Shown here in pieces: positions 33,132 to 43,481 of a stretch of DNA of 64,000 nucleotides; positions within the stretch are counted from its first letter, which is position 1; the number at the start of each line of letters is the position of its first letter. Below the pieces are notes generated by a model that was not told the DNA's origin, made no database searches, and was given only the letters and a program-made list of their open reading frames with translations. The translations under genes and the position numbers were made by a program. Origin of the DNA: Pseudo-nitzschia pungens. Its lineage: Eukaryota > Bacillariophyta > Bacillariophyceae > Bacillariales > Bacillariaceae. The stretch lies in assembly GCA_037355855.1 (NCBI GenBank), contig CM074761.1:2437346-2501345 (forward strand), in the 5' to 3' direction.

Positions 33132-36100
33132 TTACATATTATTCGCTTTCCGTAACAAACTCGTAGTTGCGGATTTTGGCACTTCGATCGTTCTTGCCCT
33201 TGGTCGACGTTTTCGTATTCTTCTTGGGTTTATGAAAGAAGATATAATAAAATCGATACCAAGAAGAGCAGCGATGATTTCTCCAAACATGACAACAATT
33301 TCACTGTGGCGAATCAGAAAAGCAAATCCCGTTCTATCTTTTTCACTTGAGAGTAGGCTGGAAACAAAAGTCATTTCAAATTCAAAAAGTGATACGAGGG
33401 CATAGTGGATGATTCTCAATTCGTTTGCTGCCCATGACACGAATGTGAGCAAAGGTTTGAACAGGATACCTATTTTTTCAATTCCAAAACGTAATGCAAT
33501 CTTCCACACCCCACTCGTAAAAATTTGCAATGAGTCCACGATGACCCGTGGGACTTGATAGAAAGCATTCTTCAACCATCGGAGGACAGGAAGGTCTTGT
33601 TTGAAAAAGGTCGAAGGCTTTGATTCACTTTCGGTCCTTGTGGATTTTTGGGACGAGATGTCTGCATCTACGGAATCATCTTCCGATAGCGTTTCACCCT
33701 CCATTATCGCAGTTGCATTTTCTTGAATCAATGGTTCGGTCTCGTTCCGTGCCTTTGCCTTGATATCTTGGTCTATCGACCCTTCGTTATCGACAACAAC
33801 TGGACCTTTCACATCGCTTTCATCAATTTCTGCCTGTGGGTTTGCAGCACTTTCAGTCTCGCTTTTCTTTTCATTAATATCTTGGTCTATCGACCCATCA
33901 TTTTCGGCAGAACCTTTCACATGACTTTCATCAACTTCTATCTGTGGGTTTGCGACACTTTCGGTCTCGCTTGCCTTGTCCTCGATATCCTCGTCTGTCG
34001 ACCCTTCCTTTTCGCCAACAACTGAACCTTTCACATCTCTTTCAATAACTTCTGCCTGTGAGTTTGAGACACTTTCTGTCTCGCTCGCCTCTAAATCGAT
34101 ATCTACGTCATGGTCAAGACTATTTGATGATTCCGTATTGTCTTCGTCGACTTCGACCTTTTGATTTGTGAGGTCACGGTTGTGAGCAAGAGACGCAGCT
34201 ACCAATAATGATGATTTGAAATCACCAAGTTCTTTTTCTGCAGCCCTCAAGTTGCGAGTCAAAATGTCATTCTCTTGCTTCATCGTTTCGTACATGCGAG
34301 ACAGTTCGACTGATCTAGACTCGGAGGTTTTCAATTGACCCTTGAGACTATGAACCTCGCGACTAACACCATCGTACAAATAACTCGCCTTTTCAAGCTC
34401 TTGTTCTAAGACTTTAACTCGTTGCGCGATTTCCTTGTTTTCGGTTTCGAGGGATTCCTTTTGCTCATCATCGACTAGTTTCTTTTTGTTATTCTGCTCC
34501 TCCCGACGCTTGACCTCGGTCTGAAGGTCTTCGAAGGCCTCCTTTGTAAGGAGTAGTGTCCTTTGCAGATACGAGTTCTTTGTATTCTTTGAGTCAAGGT
34601 CTTCTTTTAAATCTTGAACCGTTCTTTCAAATGTTTCTTTGCTTTTCTTGGCATTTAAGTCGGCGGCAAGGAGTTTGGTTTGCATCTTGTCCTTCTCGAC
34701 GCTCACCTCGTCGATACGTTGCATTAGAGACTGCGTTTCGTTGTGACTTATTTCCAACTCAAATTTTACATCGACTACTTCATTTCGGAGAACATCGTTC
34801 TTCGAAGACAGTTCTTCAAGAGCGAGTGTGTAGGCCTTGGTCGTTTCGGAAGTTTTTTCAATCAACTGCTTGGTCTTGTTTTGACTCGTTTCCAGCTGAA
34901 CCAAAACGTCGACAAGTTCATTTTCAAGTGCAGATCTCTTCGCAACATTTTCTTTTTGCTCCTCCCGAATACTTGTCAGCGTGATCTCCGTCTTTTCATG
35001 AAGGTCGCGAAGACCCTCGTAGTCATCGACGAGTCCTGCGTAAGTCTTCTTCGACTGTGCGAGTTCGATCGCCATGGAGTTTAAGTCGTTGGCTAGCCTT
35101 TGGTTTTTGTTTTGACTTGTTTCCAGCTGAACCAAAACGTCGACAAGTTCATTTTCAAGTGCAGATCTCTTTGCAACATTTTCTTTTTGCTCCTCCCGAA
35201 TACTTGTCAGCGTGATCTCCGTCTTTTCATGAAGGTCGCGAAGACCCTCGTAGTCATCGACGAGTCCTGCGTAAGTCTTCTTCGACTGTGCGAGTTCGAT
35301 CGCCGTGGAGTTTAAGTCGTTGGCTAGCCTTTGGTTTTCGGCTATTTGCAATGCAAGCTTAGCGTCGTACTGTTCAATAGCTTTTTCCAAAGTTTCGGTT
35401 TGATTGAGAAGTTCTTTGTGACGCTTCTCCGATTCAATCAATTCTCCTTCTTTTGCCTGTTTTTCATTTAACAACATTTCAGAAGCTTGCTTTATCTTTT
35501 GCATGCGTTCTTCCCATCGACTGGCTTCTTTTACTCGTTTTTCGGACTCTTTTTCTAGAGATTTGTCCTTCCTTTCTGATTCTGCAACTATTTTTTTCCA
35601 TGAATCTTCGAATGATTTGGCTTGTTCCTCGCTAAACGATAATCTCTTCCTGAGGTCGGCTATTTCTCCCCGTAATTTTCCCTCCGTCACATTTTTTTTC
35701 GCTGCAAGCAACTCATACTCTTTGGACCCCTCTTGTATTTTTTTCTTCGCAGCGCCTTCCAATCTGGATAGTTTATACTCCGAAAGCCGTAGTTTTTCTC
35801 CTAGTTCTTGTATTTCTTTCGCCAACAACTTTTGTTTTTCGATATGTTCAGCAGCAATGGTGTCTTCGAAATTTGCCTTTTGCAACTCGAGTGCATTTGC
35901 TAATCTACTCTCGATATTCGTCTCCAAGGATCGCTTCTCTGATGCAAGAATTTCGTATCGACTTCTTTCTTCATCCAATTGTGATTTGGCGTTTTTCGAC
36001 TGAACCCGGAAATGCTCTGAAGCTGCCTGTAGTGTTTCGTGCTTCATTTCAAAAAACTCTAATTCGTCCTTCAAAGAATCAATTTCCCGGTGCAGAGGTG

Positions 36101-36257
36101 CAGTTGCCAGCTTTACCGCTGTTTCCACTTCATGATCAAAACCATTCGAAGCGCTCCCTCCAGTTTCGACCCCTGTAGTTGCGAAAACGAGAACGCAAAG
36201 AAACACCTTCATCAAGCCCCGATGAGACATCGGCGCTGACACGAACGTATTCACCAT
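33132..36257 (-). CDS. secretory-pathway coiled-coil protein with C-terminal membrane anchor
   Basis: The 1,041-residue single-exon protein begins with a hydrophobic signal segment (LMKVFLCVLVFATTG). About 650 residues of Glu/Lys-rich heptad coiled coil follow. Next is an acidic region with three or four copies of a roughly 35-residue module (for example GSIDQDINEKKSETESAANP). The C-terminal part holds hydrophobic stretches, the last being IVVMFGEIIAALLGIDFIIS, then a basic tail RRIRKRRPRAR. The architecture suggests a long rod anchored in an endomembrane, as in golgin-like or tethering proteins, but no specific family is recognised. Two adjacent 77-residue coiled-coil blocks are near-identical (see the repeat entry). 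Confidence 0.8.
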   Translation of the reverse strand: MVNTFVSAPMSHRGLMKVFLCVLVFATTGVETGGSASNGFDHEVETAVKLATAPLHREIDSLKDELEFFEMKHETLQAASEHFRVQSKNAKSQLDEERSRYEILASEKRSLETNIESRLANALELQKANFEDTIAAEHIEKQKLLAKEIQELGEKLRLSEYKLSRLEGAAKKKIQEGSKEYELLAAKKNVTEGKLRGEIADLRKRLSFSEEQAKSFEDSWKKIVAESERKDKSLEKESEKRVKEASRWEERMQKIKQASEMLLNEKQAKEGELIESEKRHKELLNQTETLEKAIEQYDAKLALQIAENQRLANDLNSTAIELAQSKKTYAGLVDDYEGLRDLHEKTEITLTSIREEQKENVAKRSALENELVDVLVQLETSQNKNQRLANDLNSMAIELAQSKKTYAGLVDDYEGLRDLHEKTEITLTSIREEQKENVAKRSALENELVDVLVQLETSQNKTKQLIEKTSETTKAYTLALEELSSKNDVLRNEVVDVKFELEISHNETQSLMQRIDEVSVEKDKMQTKLLAADLNAKKSKETFERTVQDLKEDLDSKNTKNSYLQRTLLLTKEAFEDLQTEVKRREEQNNKKKLVDDEQKESLETENKEIAQRVKVLEQELEKASYLYDGVSREVHSLKGQLKTSESRSVELSRMYETMKQENDILTRNLRAAEKELGDFKSSLLVAASLAHNRDLTNQKVEVDEDNTESSNSLDHDVDIDLEASETESVSNSQAEVIERDVKGSVVGEKEGSTDEDIEDKASETESVANPQIEVDESHVKGSAENDGSIDQDINEKKSETESAANPQAEIDESDVKGPVVVDNEGSIDQDIKAKARNETEPLIQENATAIMEGETLSEDDSVDADISSQKSTRTESESKPSTFFKQDLPVLRWLKNAFYQVPRVIVDSLQIFTSGVWKIALRFGIEKIGILFKPLLTFVSWAANELRIIHYALVSLFEFEMTFVSSLLSSEKDRTGFAFLIRHSEIVVMFGEIIAALLGIDFIISSFINPRRIRKRRPRARTIEVPKSATTSLLRKANNM
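34870..35338 (-). repeat. 231-bp in-frame tandem duplication inside the coiled-coil gene
   Basis: Bases from about 34870 to 35100 recur at about 35101 to 35338 with a spacing of 231 bp, that is 77 codons or 11 heptads. The protein block starting NQRLANDLNS appears twice with only single-residue changes. Keeping a multiple of seven residues preserves the coiled-coil register. Confidence 0.93.
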
Positions 36258-36881
36258 GGTTTGATTGATGGTTCCAAAGTATGTTTGCTGTCGGATGGCA
36301 AAGTCCTCGTGATTTCCCTTGCTTTGACACTAAGATCTAATCCGTTCCTAACGGTTCGTTATCCCTCCATCACCATCGCCCCGATCATTCTCCCCCTGAT
36401 AACGAAAAAAAGTGGCGAGTTTAGCGATGTTTTACTTAGAGTCACATACCCCGCTGTCTTGCTCGCTCAGTCACGGTTTGCAAAAACATAGGAAACAACT
36501 AAGGTTTTCTTAGTGTCCAGGACTGCCGTTACGTACCGTAACTTTGTATCAGAAGGAGGTATTTAATCTTAGTACAGTATTATTATATTTACCAAAAAAC
36601 GTTCGTGGGTCAGATACTTTCGTGCTGTGTCAGATACATGCGCGTGCGCGCTTTACAAAAGCAGTATTTAATAATATCTGATCAATACTCCTTCAATTAA
36701 TAAGTACACTTATTGATTACTGTATCAGCGTATAATTAGTACGAGTTAATAGGGACTTCTTATTTCGTACGAAGTAGTGTTTTGATAAGAGACAAGAGGC
36801 ATGCGCGAGTTCAGAGTTAGGACACACAAGAAACAAACTATTCACTCTAGAAACAAACACTGTTTCTACTACAACTCCAAC
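36258..36881. other. 5' flank of the coiled-coil gene
   Basis: AT-rich, no gene seen. Should contain the promoter of the coiled-coil gene. Confidence 0.5.
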
Positions 36882-36895
36882 GGGGGGGGGGGGGG
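36882..36895. repeat. homopolymer run of about 14 G
   Basis: A continuous G run lies about 45 bases before the main satellite. Its exact length may be uncertain, as for any long homopolymer. Confidence 0.9.
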
Positions 36896-36937
36896 CAAAC
36901 AGCAACAAAAATAGCAAACACATAAATTTCGATTGGG

Positions 36938-37735
36938 GACAGCAAGCAGCAAGCAGCAAGCAGCAAGCAACGCGTCGATAATACAGGGGGGACAGCAAGC
37001 AGCAAGCAGCAAGCAACGCGTCGATAATACAGGGGGGACAGCAAGCAGCAGCAAGCAGCAACGCGTCGATAATACAGGGGGGACAGCAAGCAGCAGCAAG
37101 CAGCAACGCGTCGATAATACAGGGGGGAGAGCAAGCAGCAGCAAGCACCAACGCGTCGATAATACAGGGGGGAGAGCAAGCAGCAGCAAGCACCAACGCG
37201 TCGATAATACAGGGGGGAGAGGAAGCAGCAGAAAGCAGCAACGCGTCGATAATACAGGGGGGACAGCAAGCAGCAAGCAACGCGTCGACAATACTAGGGG
37301 TACAGCAAGCAGCAAGCAGCAACGCGTCGACAATACAGGGGGACAACAAGCAGCAGAAAGCAGCGACGCGTCGATAATACAGGGGGGGGGACAGCAAGCA
37401 GCAACCAACGCGTCGATAATACAGGGGGGACAGCAAGCAGCAACCAACGCGTCGATAATACAGAGGGGGGACAGCAAGCAGCAGCAACGCGTCGATAATA
37501 CAGAGGGGGGCAGCAAGCAGCAACCAACGCGTCGATAATACAGAGGGGGGACAGCAAGCAGCAGCGACGCGTCGATAATACAGAGGGGGGACAGCAAGCA
37601 GCAGCGACGCGTCGACAATACAGGTGGACAGCAAACAGCAAACAACAACGAACGCGTCGATAATACAGGGGACAGCAGCAGCAACGCGTCGATAATACAG
37701 GGACAGCAGCAGCAACGCGTCAATCTACAACAAAA
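36938..37735. repeat. ACGCGTCGATAATACAG minisatellite, 19 copies
   Basis: The core ACGCGTCGATAATACAG is followed by a run of 4-10 G and a variable AGC-rich linker (ACAGCAAGCAGCA). Cores begin at 36970, 37016, 37061, 37106, 37151, 37196, 37241, 37280, 37322, 37366, 37408, 37447, 37487, 37527, 37567, 37607, 37652, 37684 and 37715. Spacing is 45-46 bp in the first third, then mixed 39-44, then a run of 40, and 31-32 at the end. Linker changes cause the spacing shifts, while the core is nearly invariant. All long reading frames through it are repeat artefacts. Confidence 0.95.
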
Positions 37736-37743
37736 ACACTTGA

Positions 37744-38135
37744 TATGCAGCAAGCGTCAATATACAGGGGAGCAGCAAGCAGCGAGCAGCGAATAACGTA
37801 CAAGGGTTTCGCTGGGTTCGACGCGTGGATTATGTACTGCAAAGAGAGATAAAGGCGATACAGTAGGGGGGAACAGCAAGCAGCAAATAGAAGCAAAGCG
37901 TTTATTCTACAGGGGGGGACAGCAAGCAGCAGCAACGCGTCGATATACAGCAAACAGCAGCGAGCAGCCAATAATGTATTGGGTTTTGCTAGGTCGACGT
38001 GTTGTTTTTGTACTGTAAAGAGATGCCATAAACACCAGTACAGGGGGGAGCAGCAAGCAGTGGCAAAATGACAATATACCGTTACAGGGGGACAGCAGCG
38101 AAGCGTCGATATACAGGGAACAGCAGCAAAGCGTT
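37744..38135. repeat. decayed satellite with two copies of a longer unit
   Basis: Degenerate cores (GCGTCAATATACAGGGG, GCGTCGATATACAG) continue beyond the main array. Two longer segments are related: about 37785-37890 and about 37962-38060, offset by about 177 bp. Both contain GAGCAGC-AATAA, GGGTT-TCGCT/TTGCT, a GTCGACG/TCGACGCG word, GTACTG-AAAGAGA and end in the G-run plus AGCAAGCAG. Confidence 0.75.
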
Positions 38136-38439
38136 GAGTTGCTGCTGGGGAATCGTTGGAGGCAGTGCTGGAAGAAGGTGATGCGTTCATGACGGCGGAG
38201 AAGAAGACCCTTTCAACACTCCACATCCATCTGCAGAAGGCGAAATCGTTTCGTCCGCAGACACGGAATCCGCGGGTTGCAAGACCACGACAACAACAGC
38301 AGATCGTGCAAAACAATAACCAAATTCTTCAAACACTCTAACGTTCCACAAACAATTAGTAGATGACGATTTGCATGTTTCTTACAAGTTACATAGTACT
38401 AGTAGTGTGTGTTTTGTCTCTTTTGTTTTGTCTCTTTCG
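38136..38439. other. unique sequence between satellites
   Basis: A short plus-strand frame at 38156-38341 has no conserved features. No gene supported. Confidence 0.4.
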
Positions 38440-38518
38440 TTTCGTTGCGGCGTTTCGTTGCGGCGTTACGTTGCTGCATTCCGTTGCGGCGTTACGTTGC
38501 TGCGTTCCGTTGCGGCGT
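38440..38518. repeat. 13-bp tandem repeat, six copies
   Basis: CGTTGC recurs at 38443, 38456, 38469, 38482, 38495 and 38508, an exact 13-bp spacing. Units alternate between CGTTGCGGCG and CGTTGCTGC forms, giving a 26-bp higher-order pattern in the last four copies. Confidence 0.9.
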
Positions 38519-39339
38519 TTCGTTTTGTTTCCCTTCTTGTTTGTTGGAGGTTTGCTTGCTGGAGACAAAGGGGAGTGTTTTTGTTGAGGGTAATGGGTGT
38601 TTTTAGCTGCTGTACTTGTTGTGGTTTTTTAATCCGGCTCGTACGTGTAGCTTATTGTTCGTACGTTAGTTTGTATTAACCTGTAATTAACACCTGCACG
38701 GTAGTACAGGTATTTTTTGTATGCATTAAATACTACCGTCAGGTTATGATTACTACCACCACTATTTTGTCAGAACCAGGACTTTCTCCAATAATACAAG
38801 AAGTATTATTATAACACTAAAGATGATCACAATATTTTTACAACGTCAATACCTGAATTCAGCTATTAATACCAGCTAGGAAAAAACTCGGACACTAGTA
38901 GCCAAAGGAGTGGATCCGCTCTGCTGATGCTGTTGGTGCCTCTAATGAATTCGAACTGTGTGTTGGTTTTTCACGATTGCGTCTTCAGATACTTTAACAC
39001 AACGATAGATTGAATTGCAGTGAGAGACTATTTGCTTAATTCGCACCCAGACTGTGTATTGTCATTAATCTGCCCGTACTCGTAACGATTGAAAACCTAT
39101 CTTATCGCATCAGCTTCTTGGAGAAGTCTTGTTTTGAATAGAGAGCAGCGGTTTGGTTAAAACACAAAAAAGAAAATGCTTTTGTGACAAAAACTGATAA
39201 ATAATCCCTATTATTTTCACAACGAAACATAAAATAATCTATGCCTCGAATTCTTGCTCAGTTGGAGTAAAAAGATGAGATGAGACCAATGGAGGCAGAA
39301 GATCGATACATCGTGACTTGTCCCTGTAGATCAGATACT
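38519..39339. other. 3' flank of the BET gene, no gene seen
   Basis: AT-rich sequence containing the palindrome-like ACCTGCACGGTAGTACAGGT near 38690-38710. No coding region recognised. Confidence 0.45.
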
Positions 39340-42300
39340 CTAGAAACCAAAGTCTGACGAAGGACTCGCCCCACCAATTTCTTTCAAGTAGTTTTGTTCG
39401 ATGTCTTTGAACATATCTCTATCTGCCTCGAAATCTACTGTTTGCTCCACAGATTGGACTTGCTTCCTTGCATCCTCTCGTGCTTTTTTCCGTTCCTCCT
39501 CTGCCCTCCTTTCGTTTTCTTCTTGAATGCGCGCTTCCTCTTCGACTTTTTCTTGTCGCTGTGCCTTGATCTCTTCCCCATAAGCAACAGCCTGGGAGAA
39601 ATTCTGAAGCTTTTGTTGTTCTGCCTCTGCCTTGAGCTTTTCCTCTCGTTTTTTCTTATCTTCTTCACGAGCCTTCGCCGCTACAGCTTTTTCCCGAGCA
39701 GCACCCCAGGCGTCATCGAGTTCCCCATCCTTCTTCTCTATTTCTTCCTCAAGCTTAGAAATGTTCCAGCTCGTTTCCCCACCATGATCACTATCAGCGT
39801 CATCCTTGTCCTCGTCATCATCATCCTCCTCATCTCCCGATCCAGCGAGTTGAAAGTCCTTCGAGCTATCTTGGCCGCCCGATGGCGCTTCGGTTTCCTG
39901 CCCTTCGTCTTCGCCGATTTCGCCTTCCGATTCAGAGTCACTGTCTTCTGCATTGTTGAACGAAAAGAACGAGTCTGACTTCGGTTTTTCCGCAGGCGCA
40001 ACCGGTGTAGGAACGGGCGACTGCTCTTTCGGTGCCGGAGGTTTTCTGTCCTGGGAAGTTTTTTTGTTCGCTTGAGAAGGTGCCTTCGTCTTTTGGGCCG
40101 CCTGTTTCTTTTGCCGCTTCGGCTTCTTGACGTACTGAATCGTGTATGAGAAACGGTGAAAGCGAAGGTCAGGAGAAAGAATCTGGGGATTGACTGCATC
40201 GTTTCATTTCTGTCCCGGGTATGTCTTACCTTTGTGACGTAACGCAAGAGCTTTCGTTGCGTTAACGTGTCAAGCTCTTCGATATCTAAATCGATTTCAT
40301 CCTCATCTCCGGTGAGTTTAGTCGCTTCTCGAATAATTTGAATCACACCGTGCAGATTCTCTTGAGGCAACTCTGGAATTGTTTCCGTGAGAAATTCTTG
40401 TTCCTGCAACGTTAACGGTGTGCTGTCGTCCTCAGTTTCGACTGGTTCCGGCTGTGGTTTCTTCTTTTCCGGAGGCTTCGGTGGCTCTGGCTTTTTCTTC
40501 GGCTTCTTCTTGTTCGCCGTGGCACTACTGCTCTTCGTCGTGGAAGAAGCAGCGCCCGACGAATTAACACCATCGTGCAAATTTCGACCTGTGACACCAC
40601 TTCCAGGATCATCAGACGACAATTCTGCAAGAGCTGTATGAGTTTGAACGACTTGGTGCTGGAGCTTTTGAATCATTCCCAGCATGATGTTGAACTCCTT
40701 TCGGGTAACCCCAACGTCGTTTGTGGAAGGATGAGGTGCTGCTGAAATGAGCGATGTCAATGCCTGGCTGTTCGCCAACGCCATTTCCTGCGCTTCGTCC
40801 AGACGCCTTCGTTTCATGCTTTTCATTTCTTCTTCGGAACCTTGTGTGCTGGCTGCACTTCCGCCTCGTTTGCGCTTTTTGTCGCCTTTTTTACCCTTTC
40901 CATCTTCTGGAATACCAACCCGTCGTAAATTCGCCACTTGCCGTTCGATATCACGATATTTTTGGTTGAACAAAATCAACAAATTCCGTGCAGCTTGGTG
41001 CACAGAATGACTCGGATCAACATTGAACATGACGGCATTCTCAAAGATCAAACGGCACAAACGTGCGAATTCTTCGGGAGATTTGACTTCATTGGCTTCC
41101 ATCTTGCGGTTCAGTGTTCGCAAATCCATTGGTTCCTTGATGACTTGGTAATACGTAGGGATATCCAACTGAACCGGATCTACTGGTTCACTAAAGAAGG
41201 CCCCCATCTCAACGTCTCTCTCTCGAATTATTCGAAGAAGAACGTTGCATTTGTCCATGATTCTCGAGAACTGTGCATCGGGATCTTCGTCTTCGAGTCG
41301 CGACGGAACCTTGACCACACGGGTCGATTCTCTCCGACTCATCGAGCCGTACGCCACTCCGGTGCTGCTCGCACCCCCACGGGGGGGACCGGGCATCATG
41401 GTCGAATACGACGAGCCGCCCGCTCCTGCCATGTTGTTAAAGTTTTTGCCCGCCAATCCCGGGGGCAGGTTCGATCCCGCTGGGAGCCCCGCCGATTTCT
41501 TGCCCTTGCCTTTCGACGCCGATGACGCGGGCGCCGGTGCCGCAGCAAGCAATTCCATTGGGTAGACACGATAGAGTTCGACCTGTCCACCGGTTTTGCC
41601 ACTCGCGATCAGAGTCCCGGTCAAATTGAAGATCCCGATCGAGTTGGCACCCTGTCCATAGACGTTATAGGTTCCTGCCGTGTTTTCTCGGAATTTCATC
41701 ACGACTTGCGTGTCGATGATCGTTTGATATCTAGACCCGCTTTTTTTCAGCTGAAAAGAGCCCTTGTACTTGTCGGAATCCAGGGGAAACAAACGACCAT
41801 TTGCGGTGTTGTTGTTTTCAATCGATTCCTCTGCGTGGTGAGATTCCAATCGAAAGGCGAAATTGCTGGTTTGACCACCGGTAAAGTGCTCCCGCGTCGA
41901 GGCCCATTTTCCTTGGCAAGAGTGCGAGCCGTCTTCGTTTACCCTCAGCACACCGCGCGATACGGCCGAATACGTTGGGAGTTCCGGTGGTTTAATGGGT
42001 TCTGGGAGAGTTCCATCGTCACCTCCCGGAATGACAACATCGTCCAGGCTCAATTTTTTGGCGGCGGGGGCAGCACCCGAGGAACCGTAGTGGGGAGATG
42101 CGGTTCGAGGTTGTCCCGGAGCGTTGAGAGGGGGCGGTGCAGAGGTCACGGGCAGTCGGCTGCTGGCACCAACCGCCGAGCTCGAGGCCGATGCCTTGAC
42201 TCTCTTCGGTATGAAATGGCGAAAGATCGTCACGGTGTTGTCCTTGGTAAGAGTCCCGGTGATGGTGTACTTTCCAAACGCATTGCTCCCCTTCCCTTCC

Positions 42301-43481
42301 ACGTTATGATACCCTGCATTGTTTTTCCGAAAGCGCAGTGTGATGTCCTTCTCGTTTATTTTGGTTTTCCCGCCTTCTTGGTTCCAATCGAACCATCCAC
42401 TATACCTTCCGGAAACCGGAAAGGGCGCGTTCGGGTTGGAACTCTTGTGCTCGTACTCGAACTTGTTGCACAAACCCTGTTTGTTTTCGGGGTCCGACAA
42501 CAAAAGATGGAGTCCCGTCGACCATGTACCAGATATCTTGTGAATCAGATTGTCGGATGCCATCAAGAGTGGGTCTACGAGTCCACCGTGATCGCTTTCC
42601 CCTTCCATCCCCCGCGTCAACTTTCCGCGCAAACAGATGACGTCTTTTTCGAAAGTGGGGGACGGAGGTGGCAACTTGGAGGGATCGTTGTTGTCCACCA
42701 CGCCTCCCTTCAAACTGTTCTTTTTCTGCTTTTTCGCCTTTTTGGCACCGCCGCCGGAACCGCCGCTCCCGGCAGCCGTCGTCGCCACGGTTTCGTATCG
42801 TTTTCGCAGTTCGATGCTGTACTGTCCGTCTCCGTGCGTGGATGGTTTGGCAATGCCGTTGATGTGAAAAATACCGAATTGGTTCATGCCGGTTCCGTCT
42901 ACCTTGTAGTCGCTCCCGTATTCGGACTGGCTGCCCTCGATCTTTGTGAACTTGATTTTCACCCCCGACTCGGCAATCACCTTGTATCGTTCTTTTTGTT
43001 TCCCCTTGCTGCTGGTGGTGATATAGGCCAGGCTAAAGGACCCGTGAAATTCACCATCTTTCGGAAGGATCGTTCCGTCGGTCTCGTCGTCCCGTAGATT
43101 GCGCTGGAGATCGAATTTCTGGGGAGCGGCATTGGAATTTTCGTAGTTCCACATTCCTCGGATCAAGTGCTGCCTGGGTTCCGCATTGTACGACAGGGTG
43201 CCTCGCAAAACAGGGGGTGGAGGACTGGGTGCTGCTGCGCTCGAAGAAGGAGCGGCGCTCCCCGAGTTGGAAGAGTCTTCCATCTTGACGTCCTTGCTGC
43301 CCTTGTCGGAAGCGGATGCATTCTGCATGACAACGTCCTTGTCCACTTTTTTATCCTGGGATTCCTTTTTGACTTCTCCGTTCTCCTTTGCGGAGGAAGA
43401 AGATTTTCCGTTGAGATTGCTGTTGCTCATTGTCGTAGCAGAAGTTCCTTTTGGTGGCGTATTTTCCCCGTCTATGTCCAT
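39340..43481 (-). CDS. BET bromodomain protein with three N-terminal beta-rich repeats
   Basis: BET proteins read acetylated histones in the nucleus and recruit transcription factors. Two exons, 43481-40230 and 40134-39340, join in phase 0 across a 95-nt GTAAGA..CAG intron and give 1,348 residues. Three related repeats lie at about 91-230, 283-425 and 508-643; each ends in the pattern Y-x-V-x-G-x-G-x-N-x-F/I-G-x-F/Y-x-I/L-x-G. The bromodomain (about 735-850) has the ligand Asn in ENAVMFN (Asn820) with Phe where Tyr is usual, and AFF at the WPF shelf. The NET domain is at about 1035-1084, ending at the intron (LDTLTQRKLLRYVTK). The tail is Lys-rich, then acidic, then a Glu/Lys coiled coil ending in PSSDFGF. 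Only one bromodomain is present, as in plant GTE proteins. I know no function for the N-terminal repeats. Confidence 0.92.

Noticed and set aside
36717..37753. Long cysteine/leucine-rich frames on both strands (up to 332 codons)
   Set aside because: They lie wholly in the minisatellite and stay open only because many unit spacings are multiples of three; no start context, no conserved domain.
36938..38135. CRISPR-like array of repeats
   Set aside because: Linkers are short AGC variants, not unique spacers; eukaryotic satellite.
41706..43097. 463-codon plus-strand frame
   Set aside because: Antisense shadow of the BET gene, whose domains are recognisable on the other strand.
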